Part shown: positions 38,313 to 46,711 of the stretch, piece after piece
How positions within the stretch are numbered: the first letter of the stretch is position 1
How the letters are laid out: each line of letters starts with the position of its first letter
Origin: Eubacterium coprostanoligenes
GTDB taxonomy: Bacteria; Bacillota; Clostridia; Oscillospirales; Acutalibacteraceae
Direction: 5' to 3'
Assembly: GCF_900167205.1 (NCBI RefSeq)
Contig: NZ_FUWW01000007.1
Span: 27,497-91,496, forward strand
DNA length: 64,000 nucleotides
The notes under the pieces: generated by a model
What the model was told of the DNA's origin: nothing
The model's input: the letters and a program-made list of their open reading frames with translations, nothing else
Database searches by the model: none
Position numbers and translations under genes: made by a program

Positions 38313-38764
38313 TGAAAGATAAATTTGTTATGTGCTTGTCGCCGATTACGGCGGTGGTAACGCTTGCTATGGCTGTTGCAGTTGCGGTCAATGCATATTT
38401 TTGCGGTGAAAAGGTTGTTGAGGGCTTCGATTGGAAGGTTGGAGTCTATGTCCTTGTGGAAATCGTTGCAGCCGTAATTGTTGTGCTCATGGCTAAAGAA
38501 GTGCTCAAAACAGGTGTTCGCTTCACCTCTGACAAGGTGGAGTTTACAGGCGTTGACGAAAACAATGTGTTTGAATATTCTCATATTGTCAAGGTGCAAA
38601 CCGGCAGAGATACCAAGGCAAGCCTAAAAAAGAATTTTGTTGACCGCTATTCGCACATCATCATTTTTCTTGATGACGACAGCGTGGTGACGATTGAACT
38701 CGGTCTTACCACAAAGCACACGCTCAAAGCAATTGATGACGAATTCAAGGCTCGAATTAAGTGA
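38312..38764 (+). CDS. Small membrane protein, two helices plus C-terminal domain
   Basis: I do not recognise a named family. Two hydrophobic segments (about residues 8-30 and 42-62) precede a cytoplasmic or exposed domain of ~85 residues (TGVRFTSDKVEFTGVDENNV ... HIIIFLDDDSVVTIEL) that resembles the PH-like fold of small bacterial membrane proteins, where a first strand, VEFTG and a final helix occur. The ATG overlaps the RluA stop and has the partial site AGGAAAAGGG. A terminator follows, closing a two-gene unit. Confidence 0.7.
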   Translation: MKDKFVMCLSPITAVVTLAMAVAVAVNAYFCGEKVVEGFDWKVGVYVLVEIVAAVIVVLMAKEVLKTGVRFTSDKVEFTGVDENNVFEYSHIVKVQTGRDTKASLKKNFVDRYSHIIIFLDDDSVVTIELGLTTKHTLKAIDDEFKARIK

Positions 38765-38776
38765 ATATGATTTGTT

Positions 38777-38806
38777 AAGTCCTCCGTGATTTTAGGAGGA
38801 CTTTTC
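38777..38806 (+). terminator. Terminator of RluA operon
   Basis: AAGTCCTCC/GGAGGACTT with a 9-base loop and a short T tract. Confidence 0.75.
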
Positions 38807-39066
38807 AGACTGCCGATAAAGCCCCTGAACCACGCCAAATACATCCAACCGATTTGCCTCCTCTTATTTATAAAGGGAGGTGGCAACACGAAGTGTTGAC
38901 GGTAGGGTTTAAAAAGTGCTGTAAGTATCGAACTTACAGCACTTTTGGCGTTTTTCGTTTTTTGCTCAGTCGAGGTACCATCGTACATCTTCCTTCGCAA
39001 TAAAACTAAATTCAGAACCTTTCTCAACAGCCTGCAGCGTGTCGAAGCTACTTTTTCGACACGCTT
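38807..39066. repeat. Dispersed repeat element, longest copy
   Basis: This unit starts with AGACTGCCGATAAAGCCCC and ends with the hairpin AGCGTGTCGAA/TTCGACACGCT (39036-39065). Inside are a perfect 15-bp hairpin (38912-38926 with 38932-38946), an AACAC-GAA-GTGTT hairpin after GGGAGGTGGC, and the conserved core AAATTCAGAACCTTTCTC. The minus strand can encode a small peptide starting MRKVLNLVLLRR. Other copies are at 56485-56605 and 63799-63895. No transposase is encoded, so it looks like a non-autonomous element. Confidence 0.8.
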
Positions 39067-39141
39067 TACTTTTTATATTTGTTAAAAATTTACAAAAAAT
39101 AATTAAAATAATTAATATATTGAAATTTTTATTTTATTATG

Positions 39142-39170
39142 TTGAATTTGACGACGCACAGTGCTATAAT
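39142..39170 (+). promoter_or_regulatory. Promoter of nifJ
   Basis: TTGAAT, 17-bp spacer, TATAAT, 68 bp before the start codon. Confidence 0.7.
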
Positions 39171-39238
39171 TACATTGATAACTTGGGCAAATTATGTCCA
39201 ATTGCTATTTTGAATTTTTTATATGGAGGGAATTTCCA

Positions 39239-42200
39239 ATGGCAAGAGCTAAAAAAACCATGGATGGTAACAGCGCAGCCGCTCATGTAAGCTATGCGTT
39301 TACTGAAGTTGCAGCTATCTATCCTATTACACCTTCTTCACCAATGGCAGAAGAAACAGATGCTATGGCAGCAAGGGGTGTAAAGAACTTATTCGGTCAG
39401 ACCGTAAAGGTTGCCGAGCTTGAATCAGAAGCAGGTGCAGCAGGTGCTGTTCATGGCTCACTTTCAGCAGGTGCATTGACCACTACTTACACAGCATCAC
39501 AGGGTCTTCTTTTGATGATCCCTAATATGTACAAGATTGCCGGCGAGCTTATTCCAAGCGTAATCCACGTTTCTGCTCGTTGCGTATCAACTCACGCACT
39601 CAACATTTTCGGTGACCACTCTGATGTTATGGCATGCCGTCAAACAGGTTATGCTATGCTTTGTTCAGCAAATGTTCAAGAGGTTATGGACCTTGGTGCA
39701 GTTGCTCACCTTGCAACTCTCAAGAGCCGTGTTCCTTATCTTCATTTCTTTGACGGTTTCCGTACTTCTCACGAAGTTCAAAAGATTGAAACTTGGGATT
39801 ATGAAGACCTCAGAGATATGCTTGACCCACAGGATGTTGCAGATTTCAGAGCAAGAGCATTGAATCCTGAGCACCCTGTTCTTCGTGGTTCGGCAGAAAA
39901 CTCAGATATCTTCTTCCAGCACAGAGAGGCTTGTAACAAGTACTATGCTGACGCTGTTGCCGCAACAGAAGCATATATGAACAAGGTTAATGAAAAAATC
40001 GGTACAAATTATCAACTCTTTAACTACTACGGTGCACCTGACGCAGAGCGTGTAATTATCGCTATGGGTTCAGTTTGTGACACTATCAAAGAAACAGTTG
40101 ACTTCCTCAACGCAAGAGGCGAAAAGGTTGGTATGGTATGTGTTCACCTTTACAGACCATTCTCTGCAAAGCACCTCATCGGCGCATTGCCTGAAACTGT
40201 AAAGCATATTTCAGTTATCGACAGAACTAAAGAGCCAGGTTCACTTGGCGAGCCACTCTATCTTGATGTTGTTGCAGCACTTAAGGATTCAAAGTTCGAT
40301 TCAGTTCCTGTATACGGCGGCCGTTATGGTTTGGGTTCAAAGGATACTCTTCCTGCTCACATTATCGCTGTATTTGCAAATATGAACGCTCCTGAACCGA
40401 AGAAGCAGTTTGTACTTTCAATTGACGATGATGTAACAAACCTTTCATTGCCAATCACAGAAACACCTGACACAACTCCTGCAGGCACAACTTCTTGTAA
40501 GTTCTGGGGTCTTGGTTCAGACGGTACTGTAGGTGCTAATAAGGACTCTATCAAGATTATCGGTGACCACACAGATATGTACGCACAGGGCTACTTCTTC
40601 TATGACTCAAAGAAGTCAGGCGGTATCACTGTATCTCACCTTCGTTTTGGTTCATCACCAATCACATCAACTTATTTGATTAACAAGGCAAACTTCGTTG
40701 CTTGCCACAATCCTTCATATGTAACAAAGTATGATATGGTTCAGGACCTCGTACCGGGCGGTACATTCCTCCTCAACTGTATTTGGACTCCTGAAGAACT
40801 CGACAAAGAACTTCCTGCTTCTATGAAGAGATATATTGCAGAAAACAATATCAATTTCTACACAATCAACGGTATCAAGATTGCAGAGGAAGTCGGACTT
40901 CCTGGCAGAGCATCAACAATTCTTCAGTCAGCATTCTTCACAATCAGCGGTATTCTCCCTGTTGATGAAGCAATCGGCTATATGAAAGAAAAGGTTGTTG
41001 CAAAGTTCTCAAAGAAGGGTGAAGCTGTTGTAAACGCTAACTGCAACGGTATCGACAGAGGCTCAAAGGAAGTTGTTAAGATTGATGTTCCTGCTTCTTG
41101 GAAGGATGCTGTTGACGAAAAGACAGAATTGAATGTTGCAACAGACAGACCTGAAATGAAGAAGTTTGTTAAGGAAATCCTTGACCCTGTTGGCAGACTC
41201 CACGGTGACGACCTCCCTGTATCAGCATTTGTTGACAGTGCAGACGGTGTATATCCTCAAGGTTCTGCTGCATTCGAGAAGAGAGGTATCGCTATCTCTG
41301 TTCCTGAATGGAACCCAACAAAGTGTGCTCAATGTAACCTTTGTTCAATGGTTTGTCCTCACGCTGTTATCAGACCAATCGTTATGAATGACGATGAGGC
41401 AAAGGCAGCTCCTGAAGGCACAACAATGATTAAGCATAAGAGAACAGATTATCAGTATGCACTCATCATTTCTGCTCTCGACTGTACAGGTTGTGGCTCT
41501 TGTGCAAATGTTTGCCCAACAAAGTCACTCACAATGAAGCCAATCGCTTCACAACTCCATGTACAAAAGTCCTTTGATGCTCTTGTAGACACTCCTGCAA
41601 AGCCTGAAGTACTTACTCCAAATACAATCGGTGTTCAGTTCAGAAAGCCATACCTTGAGTTCTCAGGTGCTTGCGCAGGCTGTGGTGAAACACCTTATGC
41701 AAAGCTCGTTACACAGCTTTACGGTGACAAGATGTACATTGCAAACGCAACAGGCTGTTCATCAATCTGGGGCGGTTCTGCACCATCAACACCATACACA
41801 GTAGACAAGAACGGTCACGGTCCTGCTTGGTCAAACTCACTCTTTGAGGATAACGCAGAGTTCGGTTACGGTATGTACCTTGCTCAAAAGCAAATCAGAG
41901 AAAGACTTGCAGCAGACGCAGAAGTTCTTTCAAAGGCAGGCGTTAAGGAAGCTGATGCTTGGCTTTCAACTTATGAAGACGCTGAAAAGAACGAAGCAGA
42001 CGCAACAGCTCTTATTTCAGTTCTTAAGTCAGCAAACCTCACAGGTGAAGCAGCAGACGCAGCTGCAGACTTCCTTAAGGATGCAGATTATGCAGCAAAG
42101 AAGTATCAGTTCATCTTTGGTGGTGACGGCTGGGCATACGATATTGGCTTTGGCGGTCTTGACCATGTAATTGCTTCAAACGAAAATGTAAACATCGTTG

Positions 42201-42760
42201 TATTTGATACAGAAGTTTACTCAAACACAGGCGGACAGGCTTCAAAGGCAACTCCAACAGGTGCTGTTGCTAAATTCGCAGCATCAGGTAAGGTTGTTAA
42301 GAAGAAGGATTTGGCTCAAATCGCAATGTCTTATGGTTATGTATATGTTGCACAGGTTGCTATGGGTGCAAATGCTAACCAGTGCTTGAAGGCATTCCAG
42401 GAAGCAGCTGCTTACAACGGCCCATCAATCGTTATCTGCTATGCACCTTGCATCAACCACGGTATCAAGATGCCATTCAACCAGATGGAACAAAAGAAGG
42501 CTGTTGCAGCAGGTTATTGGAACCTCTTCCGTTACAATCCTGCTCTCATTGCTGAAGGCAAGAATCCATTTAGCCTTGATTCAAAGGCTCCGTCAGCTGA
42601 CTATGTAGAATTCATCGAGGGTGAAACAAGATACTCTGCTCTTAAGAGATCATTCCCTGGCAAGGCAGAACAGCTCTTTGCTATCGCTGCTGATAATTCT
42701 ATTGAAAAGTACAATAAGCTCGCAAAGCTTGTTGATTACTATGCTCCTGATGCAGAATAA
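39239..42760 (+). CDS. nifJ: Pyruvate:ferredoxin oxidoreductase, single chain
   Basis: PFOR oxidises pyruvate to acetyl-CoA and CO2 and reduces ferredoxin or flavodoxin, the central step of anaerobic sugar fermentation. All domains are fused: domain I/II (AAIYPITPSSPMAEETDAMA), the gamma region with FWGLGSDGTVGANKDSIK, two 4Fe-4S motifs (CAQCNLCSMVCPH and CTGCGSCANVCPTKSL), the third cluster's cysteines (CAGCGETPY, CSSIWGG) and the TPP site GGDGWAYDIGFGGLDH ... VYSNTGGQ. The length is 1174. I choose ATG 39239 since GGAGGG lies 9 bases ahead; an upstream ATG at 39194 is inside the leader. Codon bias suggests very high expression. It is monocistronic, with its own promoter and terminator. Confidence 0.97.
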   Translation: MARAKKTMDGNSAAAHVSYAFTEVAAIYPITPSSPMAEETDAMAARGVKNLFGQTVKVAELESEAGAAGAVHGSLSAGALTTTYTASQGLLLMIPNMYKIAGELIPSVIHVSARCVSTHALNIFGDHSDVMACRQTGYAMLCSANVQEVMDLGAVAHLATLKSRVPYLHFFDGFRTSHEVQKIETWDYEDLRDMLDPQDVADFRARALNPEHPVLRGSAENSDIFFQHREACNKYYADAVAATEAYMNKVNEKIGTNYQLFNYYGAPDAERVIIAMGSVCDTIKETVDFLNARGEKVGMVCVHLYRPFSAKHLIGALPETVKHISVIDRTKEPGSLGEPLYLDVVAALKDSKFDSVPVYGGRYGLGSKDTLPAHIIAVFANMNAPEPKKQFVLSIDDDVTNLSLPITETPDTTPAGTTSCKFWGLGSDGTVGANKDSIKIIGDHTDMYAQGYFFYDSKKSGGITVSHLRFGSSPITSTYLINKANFVACHNPSYVTKYDMVQDLVPGGTFLLNCIWTPEELDKELPASMKRYIAENNINFYTINGIKIAEEVGLPGRASTILQSAFFTISGILPVDEAIGYMKEKVVAKFSKKGEAVVNANCNGIDRGSKEVVKIDVPASWKDAVDEKTELNVATDRPEMKKFVKEILDPVGRLHGDDLPVSAFVDSADGVYPQGSAAFEKRGIAISVPEWNPTKCAQCNLCSMVCPHAVIRPIVMNDDEAKAAPEGTTMIKHKRTDYQYALIISALDCTGCGSCANVCPTKSLTMKPIASQLHVQKSFDALVDTPAKPEVLTPNTIGVQFRKPYLEFSGACAGCGETPYAKLVTQLYGDKMYIANATGCSSIWGGSAPSTPYTVDKNGHGPAWSNSLFEDNAEFGYGMYLAQKQIRERLAADAEVLSKAGVKEADAWLSTYEDAEKNEADATALISVLKSANLTGEAADAAADFLKDADYAAKKYQFIFGGDGWAYDIGFGGLDHVIASNENVNIVVFDTEVYSNTGGQASKATPTGAVAKFAASGKVVKKKDLAQIAMSYGYVYVAQVAMGANANQCLKAFQEAAAYNGPSIVICYAPCINHGIKMPFNQMEQKKAVAAGYWNLFRYNPALIAEGKNPFSLDSKAPSADYVEFIEGETRYSALKRSFPGKAEQLFAIAADNSIEKYNKLAKLVDYYAPDAE

Positions 42761-42776
42761 TCGGTAAACAAATAAT

Positions 42777-42813
42777 AAAGTGCCCTCTCATTCTTTTGAG
42801 GGGGCACTTTTTT
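42777..42813 (+). terminator. Terminator of nifJ
   Basis: A 14-bp stem, AAAGTGCCCTCTCA with TGAGGGGGCACTTT, loop TTCTT/T, followed by a T-run. Confidence 0.93.
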
Positions 42814-42821
42814 CTTGTGTC

Positions 42822-42850
42822 TTGTATTTTGTCTGATTTTAATATATAAT
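42822..42850 (+). promoter_or_regulatory. Promoter of sortase-like pair
   Basis: TTGTAT, 17-bp spacer, TATAAT. GGGGAG precedes the start codon 28 bp later. Confidence 0.6.
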
Positions 42851-42878
42851 TAAATAAATTAATTTTGGGGAGATTGAA

Positions 42879-43502
42879 ATGAATAGATTAAAATCGTCAT
42901 ATATCAAAAGAGCGGTTGTTTATCCGTTGCTTGTTCTTGCGACTTTGATTATAATTGCCACAATCGTTGTGCCTAAATTTATTGAATCCCTGCCGGTTGC
43001 AACTGATAAAGTGCATGCGGTAACTCAATATAATGTTGAGGACTACGATATGTTTCCGACAAAGTACAAGGATTTTTCGGATTTGAAGCATAACCGTTTT
43101 GTGGGTTGGTTGAGTTCGGAGGATGTTGCGCTTGGCTGTGCAATTACATATGATTCTGAAAACGAAAAAACTATGGCAACTTCACTTTTGAAAGGTTCAA
43201 CCGAACCGTGGAATGACGGTTGTGTTATGATTATCGGCAAGAATACTGACGCAGAATTCAGAAATCTTCATAAGGCTGAAATCGGCGATACGGTTGATAT
43301 TGAATTCTACGAAAACAGCACTTACAGCTACAAAATCAGCAGGGTTGAGCATATTGTTTCTCGTGATGAAATAAAGGAATTGAAGAAGAAAAATTCCCTT
43401 TTGATGTGCTTGCCTTATAAGGATTTTGAAAAAGAAAATTCGTATTTTTACACTGTTTATATTGCAGATTTAATCGGAGAGCGAGGTGCGGAAAATGAGT
43501 AA
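42879..43502 (+). CDS. Sortase-fold membrane protein lacking catalytic His and Arg
   Basis: A single N-terminal membrane segment (VYPLLVLATLIIIATIVV) leads an external domain that follows sortase strand order. MIIGKNTDAEFRNLHKAEIG aligns with the sortase GH-x-F-x-L-x-GD block, then YSYKISRVEHI and LLMCLPYKD, which aligns with TLxTC-x-P(Y), and finally YFYTVYIADLIG. The Cys is kept (C177), but the catalytic His position is Lys121 and the final strand has no Arg at the expected place. Activity as a transpeptidase is therefore doubtful; it may be a structural or regulatory relative. The fold assignment is by pattern only. It overlaps the next gene by 8 bp, so the two probably act together. Confidence 0.55.
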   Translation: MNRLKSSYIKRAVVYPLLVLATLIIIATIVVPKFIESLPVATDKVHAVTQYNVEDYDMFPTKYKDFSDLKHNRFVGWLSSEDVALGCAITYDSENEKTMATSLLKGSTEPWNDGCVMIIGKNTDAEFRNLHKAEIGDTVDIEFYENSTYSYKISRVEHIVSRDEIKELKKKNSLLMCLPYKDFEKENSYFYTVYIADLIGERGAENE

Positions 43503-44379
43503 TTCATCAAATGCCGGCGTTGGATTCAGAAGATTTATTTGCTATTTTCTTGCACTTATTATGGCTGCTTCTGTCACACTTTTTATATCGGCAGGTATAA
43601 CCGCTTCGCTTTTGCGAACAAACACCTTTGTGCAACACAGATATGCAAAGTACAACAGTCAAACTCTCAAAATCGTTTATGATGAGTTTGGCAAGGTTGC
43701 TCAAGAAACAGGAATTCCAAAAAAGGCATACACTTCCGCTATCACAAGCAAGCATATAAAAAGTATTTTGAACATTGCGTCAAATAATATCATAAAGGGA
43801 TATAAAACCGATTATTCGGAATCAAAGTTTTTGTATCAATATTTAAGAAGCTCCGTTACTGATTATTGCGAAAAAAATGATATTCCCATAACAGACGAGC
43901 AAGTGAATAAATTTTGTTGTTTGGCGGCGGATGCGTTCAACAATGCGGTTGGTGACGAAAGTACAAACAATATCATCATCATTGCGCTTACATATACAAA
44001 CAAACCGATGATTGCAATGCTTGTTTGCGCAATTGCGTTCGCTTTGAGCATTGTTGCAATTGATTTTATTTCGGGTCGCAGGCATAAAAAATATGAGTAT
44101 ATCGGAGTTAGTTTTATCACCGCCGGTGAAGCGCTTACAGTTTTGCCGTTCTTTGCAATTGTAATGAAATATACGAGCGAATTCCATTTTACCGATGTTG
44201 AGGTTTATAACCTTGCCCTTGCCGATACCCTGAATGATATATTAAAAATTATTATGGCGGTCGGTGTCGTTGTGCTTGTTGTCGGTATAAGTATGGTTGT
44301 GAAGAATTATAGATATTATAATCATAAACAAAGGTCAATGAATACCGAAAGACAGATTATAGAAGAAATTAAAAAGTAA
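43495..44379 (+). CDS. Four-helix membrane protein of unknown function
   Basis: I do not recognise a family. One N-terminal membrane helix is followed by an external region of about 140 residues rich in charged and polar helices (KAYTSAITSKHIKSILNIAS ... DEQVNKFCCLAADAF), then three closely spaced helices (about 172-272) and a basic cytoplasmic tail. I choose ATG 43495 (MSNSSNAGVG), which has GAGAGCGAGGTG upstream; the GTG at 43486 overlaps that site. It overlaps the sortase-like gene and is closed by a terminator, making a two-gene unit. The shape, an extracellular domain between TM1 and TM2, would suit a partner or target of the sortase-like protein. Confidence 0.65.
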   Translation: MSNSSNAGVGFRRFICYFLALIMAASVTLFISAGITASLLRTNTFVQHRYAKYNSQTLKIVYDEFGKVAQETGIPKKAYTSAITSKHIKSILNIASNNIIKGYKTDYSESKFLYQYLRSSVTDYCEKNDIPITDEQVNKFCCLAADAFNNAVGDESTNNIIIIALTYTNKPMIAMLVCAIAFALSIVAIDFISGRRHKKYEYIGVSFITAGEALTVLPFFAIVMKYTSEFHFTDVEVYNLALADTLNDILKIIMAVGVVVLVVGISMVVKNYRYYNHKQRSMNTERQIIEEIKK

Positions 44380-44392
44380 TAAAAAATGTATT

Positions 44393-44453
44393 GAACAGCT
44401 CTGTGTTGTGACAAGATTATCGGATTTTGTCAATGACGGGAGCTGTTCTTTTT
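44393..44453 (+). terminator. Terminator with nested stems
   Basis: Outer stem GAACAGCTC/GAGCTGTTC encloses an inner TGACAA/TTGTCA hairpin and is followed by TTTTT. Confidence 0.7.
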
Positions 44454-44501
44454 GTTCCTGTTGGCAAAAATTGTCGGCTTTGGATGACTTGAACACTTTA
44501 A

Positions 44502-44605
44502 TGTCGAATGTGAAGAAAATTCACATTAAATGAGAAAAAACTATTGCATTTTACTAATTCTTATGCTAATATGTGGATATAACAAAATGTGAATATTATT
44601 CACAT
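44502..44605 (+). promoter_or_regulatory. spo0A control region: promoter between two palindromes, with a 0A-box
   Basis: The promoter TTGCAT-N17-TAATAT lies at 44544-44572. A palindrome AATGTGAA-N5-TTCACATT (44507-44527) is upstream of it, and a second, ATGTGAA-N5-TTCACAT (44587-44605), lies just after the expected start. Centres are 79 bp apart. TGTCGAA (44502-44508), a Spo0A box, touches the first palindrome. Confidence 0.6.
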
Positions 44606-44640
44606 AAAGTTGTAAAATTATTTCAAATGGGGTAAAAGAA

Positions 44641-45411
44641 ATGAACGAAACTATGAAAATTTTAATCGCTGACGATTCCGAATCGTTTGGCAAGGAATGT
44701 CAAAGAGAATTGAAAAAACTCGGACTTGATTCGACATTGACAAAGAAAGACGGAAGAAAGGTTATCGAACTTTTACAGAGTCAAAGTTTTGACGCTGTAA
44801 TGATGGATGTCTTTTTGAGTGGTCTTGACTGAATTGAAGTTTTGGATTACATTCGAGAAAATGTCAGCAATCCGCCACTCGTTATTGTATTCTCGGCAGT
44901 TGACAGTACAGATTTTGAACAGCAGATTATCAATGCCGGCGCTGATTATTATTTCATCAAGCCCGTAAATCCGTCATCGGTTGCCAAGAGGGTACAGAGC
45001 CTTTCAAATTGGAAGCGAAGCAAGGCGAAAAAGAACGGAATTGTTGAGAGGGACATTGAGGTTGTAATTTCCGATATTATGCGTCAAATCGGCGTGCCTG
45101 CTCACATAAAAGGCTATCAGTATTTGCGTACTGCGATTGATTTGAGCATCAACGATGAAGAAATGCTTGAATCGGTTACAAAGCTACTTTATCCGACAAT
45201 TGCAAAGATGTATTCAACAACTTCGTCAAGAGTTGAGCGAGCTATTCGTCACGCAATTGAAGTTGCGTGGGACAGGGGCGATGTTGAGGTGCTTTCGTCT
45301 TATTTCGGCTATACAATTCAGTCGAACAGAGGTAAGCCTACAAACAGCGAATTCATTGCTATGATTGCAGACAGAATCAAACTTTCAATGCACAAAACAC
45401 AGGTAATTTGA
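44641..45411 (+). pseudogene. spo0A: Spo0A sporulation master regulator with in-frame TGA at codon 64
   Basis: Spo0A is the phosphorelay-controlled transcription factor that starts sporulation. The receiver part has the acidic pair (ADDSES), phospho-acceptor Asp56 in MMDVFLSGLD, the Ser in VFSAVD and Lys in FIKPVN. The DNA-binding domain is intact: [32 protein letters not shown] and [18 protein letters not shown]. The frame is interrupted only by TGA at 44830-44832, at the place of the invariant Gly after LD (GGA to TGA is one base change). Removing it gives 256 residues in one frame, normal for Spo0A. TGA is used as an ordinary stop elsewhere (for example RluA). Restart at TTG 44842 or later could give only the DNA-binding domain, but no good ribosome site is seen. 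The cause may be real inactivation or a sequence error. Confidence 0.9.
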
Positions 45412-45464
45412 TGTTTACATAAAGCTGAAAATGTTATATAATCACCTTGTACAGAGGTGATATT

Positions 45465-46181
45465 ATGAGATTTATTATAGTGCGTCACGGTGACCCTGAT
45501 TATTCAATTGATTCGCTCACTTCAAAGGGGTGGAAGGAAGCGGAGCTTTTGTCTGACAGGCTCACAAAACTTGATGTAAAGAACTTTTATTGCTCACCGC
45601 TTGGCAGGGCAAAAGACACCGCCAAAGCAACACTCAAAAAGCTCAACCGCAAGGCAAAAACGCTTGATTGGGCAAGAGAGTTTGAGGGCAAAGTAAAAAT
45701 AAACGGAGAAACAAAAGGTGCGTGGGACAGACTTCCGAGAGAATGGACTGATAATCCGGCATTTTATAATCCGCAAGATTGGATAAAAACACCGCTTATG
45801 CAAAGCGGAAATGTTGAGAGAAAATACCAAAAGGTTTGCAAGGGGGTTGACAAGCTTCTTGCAGAGCACGGATATGTTCACAACGGCAATGTGTTTGAAG
45901 TGCAAAATTCAAATCACGACACAATCGTTTTGTTTTGCCATTTTGGTGTGGAATGTGTAATTTTGTCGCACATCTTTGGTTGCTCTCCTATGGTTTTGTG
46001 GCATAATTTTGTTGCGTTGCCAACCTCGGTTACAACTTTGATAACAGAGGAAAGAGAGCAGGGAATAGCTGTTTTCAGAACACAACAATTCGGCGATATA
46101 AGTCATCTTTATGCAGGCGGAGAAGAACCGGCGTTTGCCGCTCGTTTTTGCGAATGTTACGATGACGACACAAGGCATTGA
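45465..46181 (+). CDS. Histidine phosphatase superfamily (phosphoglycerate mutase-like) protein
   Basis: The signature IIVRHGDPDY at the N-terminus carries the catalytic His of the RHG motif, and LFCHFGVECVILSH holds the second His; LGRAKDTAKA is the RAxxTA-like Arg block. Substrate may be a sugar phosphate, nucleotide or other phosphoester; the insert (AWDRLPREWTDNPAFYNPQD) is longer than in phosphoglycerate mutase, so a glycolytic role is unlikely. I choose ATG 45465, with GAGGTGA upstream. It stands alone between spo0A and a terminator. Length is 238. Confidence 0.85.
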   Translation: MRFIIVRHGDPDYSIDSLTSKGWKEAELLSDRLTKLDVKNFYCSPLGRAKDTAKATLKKLNRKAKTLDWAREFEGKVKINGETKGAWDRLPREWTDNPAFYNPQDWIKTPLMQSGNVERKYQKVCKGVDKLLAEHGYVHNGNVFEVQNSNHDTIVLFCHFGVECVILSHIFGCSPMVLWHNFVALPTSVTTLITEEREQGIAVFRTQQFGDISHLYAGGEEPAFAARFCECYDDDTRH

Positions 46182-46206
46182 TTTTTTGCTTTTCAATATA
46201 ATCTTA

Positions 46207-46244
46207 AAAACAGCGTACAGGAAAATTTTTCTGTACGCTGTTTT
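46207..46244 (+). terminator. Terminator of histidine phosphatase gene
   Basis: AAAACAGCGTACAG and CTGTACGCTGTTTT form a perfect 14-bp stem with a 10-base loop and T-rich end. Confidence 0.88.
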
Positions 46245-46255
46245 GTTGTGCGTTG

Positions 46256-46284
46256 TTGACTGTATGCAAGATTTTATGTATAAT
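46256..46284 (+). promoter_or_regulatory. Promoter of ArsR-type regulator
   Basis: TTGACT, exactly 17 bp, TATAAT. No clear ArsR-type dyad is visible over it. Confidence 0.75.
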
Positions 46285-46315
46285 ATAAGATAGAAAAATT
46301 TGCGGAAGTGATAAA

Positions 46316-46690
46316 ATGCTTGATAAAAATCAATGTACGGCAGAGTGCTGTGATGCGGTTTGCGTTCACAAAAAACTGCTTGAAAAAGTCAGCGCAAAAA
46401 TGCCTGACGAAACCGAATTATATGATTTGTCGGAACTTTTCAAGGTGTTTGGCGATTCAACAAGAATAAGAATACTTTTTGTTTTGTTCGAAGAGGAGGT
46501 TTGCGTTTGCGATTTGGCAGAACAGCTGAATATGACGCAATCTGCGATTTCTCATCAGTTGAGAATCCTCAAGCAAAACAAACTTGTTAAAAACAGACGA
46601 GAGGGCAAGTCGATTTTTTACTCCCTTGCCGATGACCATGTGCGCACGATTATTGAAATGGGTCTTGAACATATTGAGGAAAATGATTAG
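46316..46690 (+). CDS. ArsR/SmtB-family metal-sensing repressor (CadC-like)
   Basis: A winged-helix repressor that releases DNA upon binding metal. The alpha-3 motif VCVCDLAEQLNMTQSAISHQ has the ELCVCD-type metal site of CadC/ArsR proteins, and the N-terminus holds more cysteines (CTAECCDAVC) as in CadC, pointing to Cd/Pb/Zn-type thiophilic metals. The C-terminal helix has DDHVRTIIEMGLEHI, resembling the alpha-5 site. Length 124 is typical. GGAAGTGA precedes the ATG and a consensus promoter lies upstream. No metal ATPase gene follows; the next gene is a secreted LRR protein, 21 bp away, so the target is unclear. Metal identity is inferred. Confidence 0.88.
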   Translation: MLDKNQCTAECCDAVCVHKKLLEKVSAKMPDETELYDLSELFKVFGDSTRIRILFVLFEEEVCVCDLAEQLNMTQSAISHQLRILKQNKLVKNRREGKSIFYSLADDHVRTIIEMGLEHIEEND

Positions 46691-46711
46691 TTTTTGAAAC
46701 GAGGTGGTAAC

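Noticed and set aside
38647..39027. Small ORF starting MRKVLNLVLLRR as a real protein gene
   Set aside because: It runs across repeat hairpins and into the neighbouring gene, has no clear ribosome site and different downstream sequence in each copy. Kept only as a property of the repeat.
44507..44605. Standard Crp/Fnr sites before spo0A
   Set aside because: The half-sites TGTGA and TCACA are separated by 7 bases, not 6, and Fnr TTGAT-N4-ATCAA is not matched. Reported only as palindromes.
44830..44832. TGA in spo0A as a selenocysteine or recoded codon
   Set aside because: The aligned residue is Gly, no SECIS-like structure is evident behind it, and TGA is used as a normal stop in other genes here.
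46694..46711. Earlier TTG start for the LRR protein
   Set aside because: It would place residues before the signal peptide and overlap the GAGGTGG ribosome site; ATG 46712 is better.
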